Translations under genes and position numbers: made by a program
The notes under the pieces: generated by a model
What the model was told of the DNA's origin: nothing
What the model saw: only the letters and a program-made list of their open reading frames with translations
Databases searched by the model: none
Shown: positions 46,241 to 57,919 of the stretch, one piece after another
How the letters are laid out: each line of letters opens with the position of its first letter
How positions within the stretch are numbered: the first letter of the stretch is position 1
Origin: Chlorocebus sabaeus
Lineage: Eukaryota > Chordata > Mammalia > Primates > Cercopithecidae
NCBI RefSeq assembly: GCF_047675955.1
Contig: NW_027327633.1
Span: 1-64,000 of the forward strand
Reading direction: 5' to 3'
DNA: 64,000 nt

Positions 46241-48650
46241 AATATCACTTTGCCAACTCCACAAGAACAGCCTTAGCGAAAGGGTTCTTGAAGGGAAAGA
46301 TGTAACTCTGTGAGATGAATTAACGGAACACAGAGCAGTTTCTCAGAAAGCTTCTTTCCAGTTTTGAACGGAAGATATTTCCTTTTTCACCGTAGCCCTC
46401 TAGGTGCTTCCAAATATCACTTTACCAATTCCACAAGAACAGCCTTAGCGAAAGCCTTCTTGAAGGGAAAGATGTAACTCGGTGAGATGAATTAACAGAA
46501 CACAGAGCAGTTTCTCAGAAAGCTTCTTTCCAGTATTGAACGCAAGATATTTCCTTTTTCACCATAGTCCTCTATGGGCTTCCAAATATCACTTTGCCAA
46601 TTCCACAAGAACAGCCTTATCGAAAGGCTTCATGAAGGGAAAGATGTAACTCTGTGAGATGAATTAACAGAACACAGAGCAGTTTCTCAGAAAGCTTCTT
46701 TCCAGTTTTGAACGGAAGATATTTCCTTTTTCACCATATCCCTCTATGGGCTTCCAAATATCCCTTTGCCAATTCCACAAGAACAGCCTTAGCGAAAGGC
46801 TTCTTGAAGGGAAAGATGTAACTCTGTGTGATGAATTAACAGAACACAGAGCAGTTTCTCAGAAAGCTTCTTTCCAGTTTTGAACGGAAGATATTTCCTT
46901 TTTCACCTTAGCTCTCCATGGGCTTCCAAATATCCTTTTGCCAATTCCACAGGAACAGCCTTAGCGAAAGTCTTCCTGAAGGGAAAGATGTAACTCAGTG
47001 AGATGAAGTAACAGAACACAGAGCAGTTTCTCAGAAAGCTTCTTTCCACTTTTAAACGGAAGATATTTCCTTTATCACCATAGCAATCTATAGGCTTCCA
47101 AATATCACTTTGCCAATTCCACAAGAACAGCCTTAGCGAAGGGCTTATTGAAAGGAAAGATGTAACTCTGTGAGATGAATTAACAGAACACAGAGCAGTT
47201 TCTCAGAAAGCTTCTTTCCAGTTTTGAACGGAAGATATTTCCTTTTTCAAGATAGCCCTCTATGGGCTTCCAACTATCACTTTGCCAACTCCACAAGAAC
47301 AGCCATAGCGAAAGGCTTCTTCAAGGGAAAGATGTAACTCTGTGAGATGAATTAACAGAACACAGAGCAGTTTCTCAGAAAACTTCTTTCCAGTTTTGAA
47401 CGGAAGTTACTTATTTTTTAAACATAGCCCTCTATGGGCTTCCAAATATCCCTTTGCCAATTCCACAAGAACAGCCTTAGCGAAAGGCTTCTTGAAGAGA
47501 AAGATGTAACTCTGTGAGATGAATTAGCAGAACTCAGAGCAGTTTCTCAGAAAGCTTCTTTCCAGTATTGAACGGAAGATAATTCCTTTTTCAACATAGC
47601 CCTCTATGGGCTTCCAAATATCCCTTTGCCAATTCCACAAGAACTGCCTAAAGGAAAGGCTTCTTGAAGGGAAAGATGTAACTCTGTGAGATGAATTAAC
47701 AGAACACAGAGCAGTTTCTCAGACAGCTTCTTTCCAGTTTTGAACGGAAGATACTTCCTTTTTCTCCATAGGCCTCTATGGGCTTCCAAATATCACTTTG
47801 CCAATTCCACAAGAACAGCCTTAGCGAAAGGGTTCTTGAAGGGAAAGATGTAACTCTGTGAGATGAATTAACGGAACACAGAGCAGTTTCTCAGAAAGCT
47901 TCTTTCCAGTTTTGAACGGAAGTTATTTCCTTTTTCACCATAGCCCTCTATGGGCTTCCAAATATCACTTTGCCAATTCCACAAGAACAGCCTTAGCGAA
48001 AGGCTTCTTGAAGAGAAAGATGTAGCTCTGTGAGATGAATTAACAGAACACAGAGCAGTTTCTCAGAAAGCTTCTTTCCAGTTTTGAACGGAAGATATTT
48101 CCTTTTTCACCGTAGCCCTCTATGGGCTTCCAAATATCCCTTTGCCAATTCCACAAGAGCAGCCTTAGCGAAAGGCTTCTTGAAGGAAAAGATGTAACTC
48201 TGTAAGATGAATTAACAGAACACAGAGCAGTTTCTCAGAAAGCTTCTTTCCAATGTTGAACGCAAGATATTTCCTTTTTCACAGTAGCCCTCCATGGACT
48301 TCCAAATATCCCTTTGCCAATTCCATAAGAACAGCCTTAGCGAAAGGGTTCTTGAAGGGAAAGATGTAACTCTGTGAGATGAATTAACAGAACACAGAGC
48401 AGTTTCTCAGAAAGCTTCTTTCCAGTTTTGAAAGGAAGATATTTCCTTTTTCACCGTTGCCGTCTATGGACTTCCAAATATCACTTTGCCAATTCCACAA
48501 GAACAGCCTTAGCAAAAGGCTTCTTGAAGGGAAAGATGTAACTCTGTGAGATGAATTAACAGAACACAGAGCAGTTTCTCAGAAGGCTTCTTTCCAGCAT
48601 TGAACTCAAGATATTTCCTTTTTCACAGTATCCCTCCATGGACTTCCAAA
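46241..48650 (-). repeat. More diverged monomers between the middle and right domains
   Basis: Monomers here have many private changes: CACCTTAGCTCTCC near 46,903, TCTTCCTGAAG near 46,971, GAAGTAACAG near 47,005, TTTAAACGG near 47,051, TCAAGATAGCC with CAACTATCAC near 47,250, TTATTTTTTAAACATAGCC near 47,410, and GAATTAGCAG near 47,521. HindIII is lost in some (AAAACTTC near 47,380, GACAGCTTC near 47,723). I found no close large-scale partner for 46.9-47.8 kb in the window. It is still alpha satellite in the same orientation. It reads as an older, less homogenised patch. Confidence 0.72.
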
Positions 48651-51600
48651 TATCACTTTGCCAATTCCACAAGAACAGCTTTAGCGAAAGGTTTCTTGAA
48701 GGGAAAGATGTAACTCTGTGAGTTGAATTAACAGAACACAGAGCAGTTTCTCAGAAAGCTTCTTTCCAGTTTTGAACGGAAGATATTTCCTTTATCACCA
48801 TAGCAATCTATGGGCTTCCAAATATCACTTTGCCAATTCCACAAGAACAAACTTAGCGAAGGGCTTATTGAAGGGAAAGATGTAATTCTGTGAGATGAAT
48901 TAACAGAACACAGAGCAGTTTCTCAGAAAGCTTCTTTCCAGTTTTGAACGGAAGATATTTCCTTTTTCACCGTAGGCCTCTATGGGCTTCCAAATATCAC
49001 TTTGCCAATTCCATAAGAACAGCCTTAGCGAAAGGCTTCTTGAAGGGAAAGATGTAACTCTGTGAGATGAATTAACAGAACACAGAGCAGTTTCTCAGAA
49101 AGCTTCTTTCCAGTTTTGAACGGAAGATATTTCCTTTTTCACCATAGCCCTCTATGTTCTTCCAAATATCCCTTTGCCAATTCCACAAGAACAGCCTTAG
49201 AGAAAGGCTTCTTGAAGGGAAAGATGTACCTCTGGGAGATGAATTAACAGAACACAGAGCAGTTTCTCAGAAAGCTTCTTTCCAGTTTTGAGCGGAAAAT
49301 ATTTCCTTTTTCACCGTAGCCCTTAATGGGCTTCCAAATATCCCTTTGCCAATTCCACAAGAACAGCCTTAGCGAAAGGCTTCTTGAAGGGAAAGATGTA
49401 ACTCTGTGAGATGAATTAACAGAACACAGAGCAGTTTCTCAGAAAGCTTCTTTCCTGTATTGAACCGAAGATATTTCCTTTTTCACCATAGCCCTCTATG
49501 GGCTTCCAAATATCCTCTGCTAATTCCACAAGAACAGCCTTAGCGAAAGGCTTCTTGAAGGGAAAGATGTAACTCTGTGAGATGAATTAACAGAACACAG
49601 AGCAGTTTCTCAGAAAGCTTCTTTCCAGGTTTGAACGGAAGATATTTCCTTTTTCACCGTTGCCCTCTATGGGCTTCCAAATATCCCTTTGCCAATTCCA
49701 CAAGAACAACCTTAGCGAAAGGCTTCTTGAAGGGAAAGATGTAACTCTGTGAGATGAATTAACAGAACACAGAGCAGTTTCTCAGAAAGCTTCTTTCCAG
49801 TATTGAACGCAAGTTATTTCCTTTTTCACCGTAGCCCTCCATGGGCTTCCAAATATCACTTTGCCTATTCCACAAGAAAAGCCTTATCGAAAGGCTTCAT
49901 GAAGGGAAAGATGTAACTCTGTGAGATGAATTAACAGAACACGGAGCAGTTTCTCAGAAACCTTCTTTCCAGTTTTGAACGGAAGATACTTCCTTTTTCA
50001 CCATAGGCCTCTATGGGCTTCCAAATATCACTTTGCCAATTCCACAAGAACAGCCTTAGCGAAAGGGTTCTTGAAGGGAAAGATGTAACACTGTGAGATG
50101 AATTAACGGAACACAGAGCAGTTTCTCAGAAAGCTTCTTTCCAGTTTTGAAAGGAAGTTATTTCCTTTTTCACCATAGCCCTCTATGGGCTTCCAAATAT
50201 CACATTGCCAATACCACAAGAACAGCCTTAGCGAAAGGCTTCTTGAAGGGAAAGATGTAACTCTGTGAGATGAATTAACAGAACACAGAGCAGTTTCTCA
50301 GAAAGCTTCTTTCCAATATTGAACGCAAGATATTTCCTTTTTCACATTAGCCCTCCATGGACTTCCAAATATCACTTTGCCAATTCCACAAGTACAGCCT
50401 CAGCGAAAGGCTTCTTGAAGGGAAAGATGTAACTCTGTGAGTTGAATTAACAGAACACAGAGCAGTTTCTCAGAAAGCTTCTTTCCAGTTTTGAACGGAA
50501 GATATTTCCGTTATCACCATAGCAATCTATGGGCTTCCAAATATCACTTTGCCAATTCCACAAGAACAGCCTTAGCGAAGGGCTTATTGAAGGGAAAGAT
50601 GTAACTCTGTGAGATGAATTAACAGAACACAGAGCAGTTTCTCAGAAAGCTTCTTTCCAGTTTTGAACGGAAGATATTTCCTTTTTCACCATAGCCCTCT
50701 ATGGGCTTCCAAATATCACTTTGCCAATTCCATAAGAACAGCCTTAGCGAAAGGCTTCTTGAAGGGAAAGATGTAACTCTGTGAGATGAATTAACAGAAC
50801 ACAGAGCAGTTTGTCAGAAAGCTTCTTTCCAGTTTTGAAAGGAAGATATTTCCTTTTTCACCATAGCCCTCTATGGGCTTCCAAATATCACTTTGCCAAC
50901 TCCACAAGAACAGCCTTAGCGAAAGGTTTCTTGAAGGGAAAGATGTAACTCTGTGAGGTGAATTAACTGAACACAGAGCAGTTTCTCAGAAAGCTTCTTT
51001 CCAGTTTTGAACGGAAGATAGTTGCTTTTTCACCATAGCCCTTAATGGGCTGCCAAATATCCCTTTGCCAATTCCACAAGAACAGCCTTAGCGAAAGGTT
51101 TCTTGAAGGGAAAGATGTAACTCTGTGAGATGAATTAACAGAACACAGAGCAGTTTCTCAGAAAGCTTCTTTCCAGTATTGAACGCAAGATATTTCCTTT
51201 TTCACCGTAGCCCTCCATGGGCTTCCAAATATCACTTTGCCAATTCCACAAGAACAGCCTTAGCGAAAGGCTTCTTGAAGGGAAAGATGTAACTCGGTGA
51301 GATGAATTAACAGAACATAGAGCAGTTTCTCAGAAAGCTTCTTTCCAGTATTAAACGCAAGATATTTCCTTTTTCACCATAGCCCTCTATGGGCTTCCAA
51401 ATATCACTTTGCCAATTCCACAAGAACAGCCTTAGCGAAAGACTTCATGAAGGGAAAGATGTAACTCTGTGAGATGAATTAACAGAACACAGAGCAGTTT
51501 CTCAGAAAGCTTCTTTCCAGTTTTGAACGGAAGATATTTCCTTTTTCACCATAGCCCTCTAGGGCTTCCAAATATCCCTTGGCCAATTCCACAAGAACAA

Positions 51601-52420
51601 CATTAGCAAAAGGATTCATGAAGGGAATGATGTAACTCTGTGAGATGTATTAACAGAAAGCAGAGCAGTTTCTCAGAAAGCTTCTTTCCAGTTTTTAACG
51701 GAAGTTATTTCCTTTTTCACCATAGCCCTCTATGGGCTTCCAAATATCACATTGCCAATTCCACAAGAACAGCCTTAGCGAAAGGCTTCTTGAAGGGAAA
51801 GATGTAACTCTGTGAGATGAATTAACAGAACACAGAGCAGTTTCTCAGAAAGCTTCTTTCCAATATTGAACGCAAGATATTTCCTTTTTCACAGTAGCCC
51901 TCCATGGACTTCCAAATATCACTTTGCCAATTCCACAAGAACAGCTTTAGCGAAAGGTTTCTTGAAGGGAAAGATGTAACTCTGTGAGTTGAATTAACAG
52001 AACACAGAGCAGTTTCTCAGAAAGCTTCTTTCCAGTTTTGAACGGAAGATATTTCCTTTATCACCATAGCAATCTATGGGCTTCCAAATATCACTTTGCC
52101 AATTCCACAAGAACAGCCTTAGCGAAGGGCTTATTGAAGGGAAAGATGTAACTCTGTGAGATGAATTAACAGAACACAGAGCAGTTTCTCAGAAAGCTTC
52201 TTTCCAGTTTTGAACGGAAGATATTTCCTTTTTCACCATAGGCCTCTATGGGCTTCCAAATATCACTTTGCCAATTCCATAAGAACAGCCTTGGCGAAAG
52301 GCTTCTTGAAGGGAAAGATGTAACTCTGTGAATTGAATTAACAGAACACAGAGCAGTTTCTCAGAAAGCATCTTTCCAGTTTTGAACGGAAGATATTTCC
52401 TTTTTCACCATAGCCCTCTA
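48651..52420 (-). repeat. 19-monomer-period region with an internal 9-monomer repeat
   Basis: About 48,655-49,550 matches about 51,920-52,810 at 3,266 bp (19 monomers less two): AGCTTTAGCG (48,677 and 51,943), the TATCACCATAGCAATC copy, the CTCTATGT copy (TGTTCTTCC at 49,155 and TGTGCTTCC at 52,421) and GAGCGGAAAAT. About 50,150-50,850 also matches about 51,700-52,400 at 1,547 bp (AGCAATC at 50,521 and 52,068). The GAGGTGAATTAACTG and GGGCTGCC copies at 50.95-51.05 kb are the earliest members of the series seen at 55.6, 56.8, 59.2, 61.6 and 62.8 kb. Confidence 0.78.
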
Positions 52421-54310
52421 TGTGCTTCCAAATATCCCTTTGCCAATTCCACAAGAACAGCCTTAGAGAAAGGCTTCTTGAAGGGAAAGATGTACCTCTG
52501 GGAGATGAATTAACAGAACACAGTGCAGTTTCTCAGAAAGCTTCTTTCCAGTTTTGAGCGGAAAATATTTCCTTTTTCACCGTAGCCCTTAATGGGCTTC
52601 CAAATATCCCTTTGCCAATTCCACAAGAACAGCCTTAGCGAAAGGCTTCTTGAAGAGAAAGATGTAACTCTGTGAGATGAATTAACAGAACACAGAGCAG
52701 TTTCTCAGAAAGCTTCTTTCCAGTATTGAACCGAAGATATTTCCTTTTTCACCATAGCCCTCTATGGGCTTCCAAATATCCTCTGCTAATTCCACAAGAA
52801 CAGCCTTACCGAAAGGCTTCTTGAAGGGAAAGATATAACCCTGTGAGATGAATTAACAGAACACAGAGCAGTTTCTCAGAAGTCTTCTTTCCAGTTTTGA
52901 ATGGAAGATAATTCCTTTTTCACCATAGCCCGCTATGGGCTTCCAAATATCACTTTGCCAATTCCACAAGAACAGCCTTAGCAAAAGGCTTCTTGAAGGG
53001 AAAGATATAACTCTGGGAGATGAATTAACAGAACACAGAGCAGTTTCTCAGAAGGCTTCTTTCCAGTATTGAACGCAAGATATTTCCTTTTTCACAGTAT
53101 CCCTCCATGGACTTCCAAATATCACTTTGCCAATTCCACAAGAACAGCCTTAGCGAAAGGCTTCTTGAAGGGAAAGATGTAACTCTGTGAGATGAATTAA
53201 CAGAACACAGAGCAGTTTCTCAGAAAGCTTCTTTGCAGGTTTGAACGGAAGATATTTCCTTTTTCACCGTTGCCCTCTATGGGCTTCCAAATATCCCTTT
53301 GCCAATTCAACAAGAACAACCTTAGCGAAAGGCTTCTTGAAGGGAAAGATGTAACTCTGTGAGATGAATTAACAGAACACAGAGCAGTTTCTCAGAAAGC
53401 TTCTTTCCAGTATTGAACGCAAGTTATTTCCTTTTTCACCGTAGCCCTCCATGGGCTTCCAAATATCACTTTGCTTATTCCACAAGAACAGCCTTAGCGA
53501 AAGGCTTCTTGAAGGGAAAGATGTAACTCTGTGAGATGAATTAACAGAACACAGAGCAGTTTCTCAGAAAGCTTCTTTCCAATATTGAACGCAAGACATT
53601 TCCTTTTTCACCATAGCCCTCTATGGGCTTCCAAATATCACTTTGCCAATTCCACAAGAACAGCCTTAGCGAAAGACTTCATGAAGGGAAAGATGTAACT
53701 CTGTGAGATGAATTAACAGAACACAGAGCAGTTTCTCAGAAAGCTTCTTTCCAGTTTTGAACGGAAGATATTTCCTTTTTCACCATAGCCCTCTAGGGCT
53801 TCCAAATATCACTTGGCCAATTCCACAAGAACAACATTAGCAAAAGGATTCATGAAGGGAATGATGTAACTCTGTGAGATGTATTAACAGAACGCAGAGC
53901 AGTTTCTCAGAAAGCTTCTTTCCAGTTTTGAACGGAAGATATTTCCTTTTTCACCATAGCCCTCTATGGGCTTCCAAATATCCCTTTGCCAATTCCACAA
54001 GAACAGCCTTAGCGAAAGGCTTCTTGAAGGGAAAGATGTAACTCTGTGAGATGAATTAACGGAACACAGAGCAGTTTCTCAGAAAGCTTCTTTCCAGTTT
54101 TGAACGGAAGATATTTCCTTTTTCACCATAGGCCTCTATGGGCTTCCAAATATCACTTTGACAATTCCATAAGAACAGCCTTAGCGAAAGGCTTCTTGAA
54201 GGGAAAGATGTAACTCTGTGAATTGAATTAACAGAACACAGAGCAGTTTCTCAGAAAGCTTCTTTCCAGTTTTGAACGGAAGATATTTCCTTTTTCACCA
54301 TAGCCCTCTA
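52421..54310 (-). repeat. 11-monomer repeat unit (1,890 bp)
   Basis: Runs from one CTCTATGTGCTTCC marker to the next. It contains GTACCTCTGGGAG, GAGCGGAAAAT, TCCTCTGCTAATTCC, AGAAGTCTTCTTTCC with AATGGAAG and CCCGCTATGGG, GATATAACTCTGGGAG, the CAGAAGGCTTC/ACAGTATCC copy, CCAATTCAACAAG, CTCTAGGGC with CACTTGGCC and GATGTATTAACAG. It equals the first and last parts of the next 21-mer with the middle ten monomers missing. It has older forms at several sites (GAGCGGAAAAT here, GAGCGAAAAAT later). Confidence 0.82.
53968..54139 (-). repeat. Representative 172-bp monomer
   Basis: This copy differs from the commonest base seen in neighbouring copies at about one site (an ACGG in place of ACAG after the GAATTA block), so it is a useful reference. 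In plus-strand order it has: the GGGCTTCC start, the CCAATTCCACAAGAACAGCC block, the GCGAAAGGCTTCTTGAAGGG block, the CTCTGTGAGATGAATTAAC block, a HindIII site (AAGCTT), the position homologous to the human A/B box, and the pJ-alpha-like motif just before the next copy. Because 172 is one more than a multiple of three, any reading frame shifts at each copy, which is why long open frames do not form. Confidence 0.9.
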
Positions 54311-57300
54311 TGTGCTTCCAAATATCCCTTTGCCAATTCCACAAGAACAGCCTTAGAGAAAGGCTTCTTGAAGGGAAAGATGTACCTCTGGGAGATGAAT
54401 TAACAGAACACAGAGCAGTTTCTCAGAAAGCTTCTTTCCAGTTTTGAGCGAAAAATATTTCCTTTTTCACCGTAGCCCTTAATGGGCTTCCAAATATCCC
54501 TTTGCCAATTCCACAAGAACAGCCTTAGCGAAAGGCTTCTTGAAGGGAAAGATGTAACTCTGTGAGATGAATTAACACAACACAGAGCAGTTTCTCAGAA
54601 AGCTTCTATCCAGTATTGAACCGAAGATATTTCCTTTTTCACCATAGCCCTCTATGGGCTTCCAAATATCCTCTGCTAATTCCACAAGAACAGCCTTAGC
54701 GAAAGGCTTCTTGAAGGGAAAGATGTAACCCTGTGAGATGAATTAACAGAACACAGAGCAGTTTCTCAGAAGTCTTCTTTCCAGTTTTGAATGGAAGATA
54801 ATTCCTTTTTCACCATAGCCCGCTATGGGCTTCCAAATATCACTTTGCCAATTCCACAAGAACAGTCTTAGCAAAAGGCTTCTTGAAGGGAAAGATATAA
54901 CTCTGGGAGATGAATTAACAGAACACAGAGCAGTTTCTCAGAAGGCTTCTTTCCAGTATTGAACGCAAGATATTTCCTTTTTCACAGTATCCCTCCATGG
55001 ACTTCCAAATATCACTTTGCCAATTCCACAAGAACAGCCTTAGCGAAAGGCTTCTTGAAGGGAAAGATGTAACTCTGTGAGATGAATTAACAGAACACAG
55101 AGCAGTTTCTCAGAAAGCTTCTTTCCAGGTTTGAACGGAAGATATTTCCTTTTTCACCGTTGCCCTCTATGGGCTTCCAAATATCCCTTTGCCAATTCAA
55201 CAAGAACAACCTTAGCGAAAGGCTTCTTGAAGGGAAAGATGTAACTCTGTGAGATGAATTAACAGAACACAGAGCAGTTTCTCAGAAAGCTTCTTTCCAG
55301 TATTGAACGCAAGTTATTTCCTTTTTCACCGTAGCCCTCCATGGGCTTCCAAATATCACTTTGCCCATTCCACAAGAACAGCCTTAGCGAAAGGCTTCAT
55401 GAAGGGAAAGATGTAACTCTGTGAGATGAATTAACAGAACACAGAGCAGTTTCTCAGAAAGCTTCTTTCCAGTTTTGAACGGAAGATACTTCCTTTTTCA
55501 CCATAGCCCTCTATGGGCTTCCAAATATCCCTTTGCCAACTCCACAAGAACAGCCTTAGCGAAAGGCTTCTTGAAGGGAAAGATGTAACTCTGTGAGGTG
55601 AATTAACTGAACACAGAGCAGTTTCTCAGAAAGCTTCTTTCCAGTTTAGAACGGAAGATACTTGCTTTTTCACCATAGCCCTTAATGGGCTGCCAAATAT
55701 CCGTTTGCCAATTCCACAAGAACAGCCTTAGCGAAAGGTTTCTTGAAGGGAAAGATGTAACTCTGTGAGATGAATTAACAGAACACAGAGTAGTTTCTCA
55801 GAAAGCTTCTTTCCAGTATTGAAAGCAAGATATTTCCTTTTTCACCGTAGCCCTCCATGGGCTTCCAAATATCACTTTGCCAATTCCACAAGAACAGCCT
55901 TAGCGAAAGGCTTCTTGAAGGGAAAGATGTAACTCGGTGAGATGAATTAACAGAACATAGAGCAGTTTCTCAGAAAGCTTCTTTCCAGTATTAAACGCAA
56001 GATATTTCCTTTTTCACCATAGCCCTCTATGGGCTTCCAAATATCACTTTGCCAATTCCACAAGAACAGCCTTAGCGAAAGACTTCATGAAGGGAAAGAT
56101 GTAACTCTGTGAGATGAATTAACAGAACACAGAGCAGTTTCTCAGAAAGCTTCTTTCCAGTTTTGAACGGAAGACATTTCCTTTTTCACCATAGCCCTCT
56201 ATGGGCTTCCAAATATCCCTTTGCCAATTCCACAAGAACAGCCTTAGAGAAAGGCTTCTTGAAGGGAAAGATGTAACTCTGGGAGATGAATAAACAGAAC
56301 ACAGAGCAGTTTCTCAGAAAGCTTCTTTCCAGTTTTGAACGGAAGATATTTCCTTTTTCACCATAGCCCTTAATGGGCTTCCAAATATCCCTTTGCCAAT
56401 TCCACAAGAACAGCCTTAGCGAAAGGCTTCTTGAAGGGAAAGATGTAACTCTGTGAGATGAATTTACAGAACACAGAGCAGTTTCTCAGATAGCTTCTTT
56501 CCAGTATTGAACCGAAGATATTTCCTTTTTCACCGTAGCCCTCTATGGGCTTCCAAATATCCTCTGCTAATTCCACAAGAACAGCCTTAGCGAAAGGCTT
56601 CTTGAAGGGAAAGATGTAACTCTGTGAGATGAATTAACAGAACACAGAGCAGTTTCTCAGAAAGCTTCTTTCCAGGTTTGAACGGAAGATATTTCCTTTT
56701 TCACCATAGCCCTCTATGGGCTTCCAAATATCACTTTGCCAACTCCACAAGAACAGCCTTAGCGAAAGGCTTCTTGAAGGGAAAGATGTAACTCTGTGAG
56801 GTGAATTAACTGAACACAGAGCAGTTTCTCAGAAAGCTTCTTTCCAGTTTTGAACGGAAGATACTTGCTTTTTCACCATAGCCCTTAATGGGCTGCCAAA
56901 TATCCCTTTGCCAATTCCACAAGAACAGCCTCAGCGAAAGGTTTCTTGAAGGGAAAGATGTAACTCTGTGAGATGAATTAACAGAACACAGAGCAGTTTC
57001 TCAGAAAGCTTCTTTCCAGTATTGAACGCAAGAAATTTCCTTTTTCACCGTAGCCCTCCATGGGCTTCCAAATATCACTTTGCCAATTCCACAAGAACAG
57101 CCTTAGCGAAAGGCTTCTTGAAGGGAAAGATGTAACTCGGTGAGATGAATTAACAGAACATAGAGCAGTTTCTCAGAAAGCTTCTTTCCAGTATTAAACG
57201 CAAGATATTTCCTTTTTCACCATAGCCCTCTATGGGCTTCCAAATATCCCTTTGCCAATTCCACAAGAACAGCCTTAGCGAAAGACTTCATGAAGGGAAA

Positions 57301-57919
57301 GATGTAACTCTGTGAGATGAATTAACAGAACACAGAGCAGTTTCTCAGAAAGCTTCTTTCCAGTTTTGAACGGAAGATATTTCCTTTTTCACCATAGCCC
57401 TCTAGGGCTTCCAAATATCACTTGGCCAATTCCACAAGAACAACATTAGCAAAAGGATTCATGAAGGGAATGATGTAACTCTGTGAGATGTATTAACAGA
57501 ACGCAGAGCAGTTTCTCAGAAAGCTTCTTTCCAGTTTTGAACGGAAGATATTTCCTTTTTCACCATAGCCCTCTATGGGCTTCCAAATATCCCTTTGCCA
57601 ATTCCACAAGAACAGCCTTAGCGAAAGGCTTCTTGAAGGGAAAGATGTAACTCTGTGAGATGAATTAACGGAACACAGAGCAGTTTCTCAGAAAGCTTCT
57701 TTCCAGTTTTGAACGGAAGATATTTCCTTTTTCACCATAGGCCTCTATGGGCTTCCAAATATCACTTTGACAATTCCATAAGAACAGCCTTAGCGAAAGG
57801 CTTCTTGAAGGGAAAGATGTAACTCTGTGAATTGAATTAACAGAACACAGAGCAGTTTCTCAGAAAGCTTCTTTCCAGTTTTGAACGGAAGATATTTCCT
57901 TTTTCACCATAGCCCTCTA
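54311..57919 (-). repeat. 21-monomer higher-order repeat, copy 1 (3,609 bp)
   Basis: Matches 60,326-63,934 at every diagnostic site compared: GAGCGAAAAAT, ATTAACACAAC (54,571), CTTCTATCC, CAGTTTAGAACGG, GAGTAGTTTC, GAAAGCAAG, GACATTTCC, CAGATAGCTTC, CCTCAGCG and CAAGAAATTTCC. The period is 21 monomers less three bases. It contains a near-duplicate inside itself: about 55.50-56.18 and 56.70-57.38 kb share GAGGTGAATTAACTG, TTGCTTTTTCACC, GGGCTGCC and TATTAAACGC. Confidence 0.9.
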
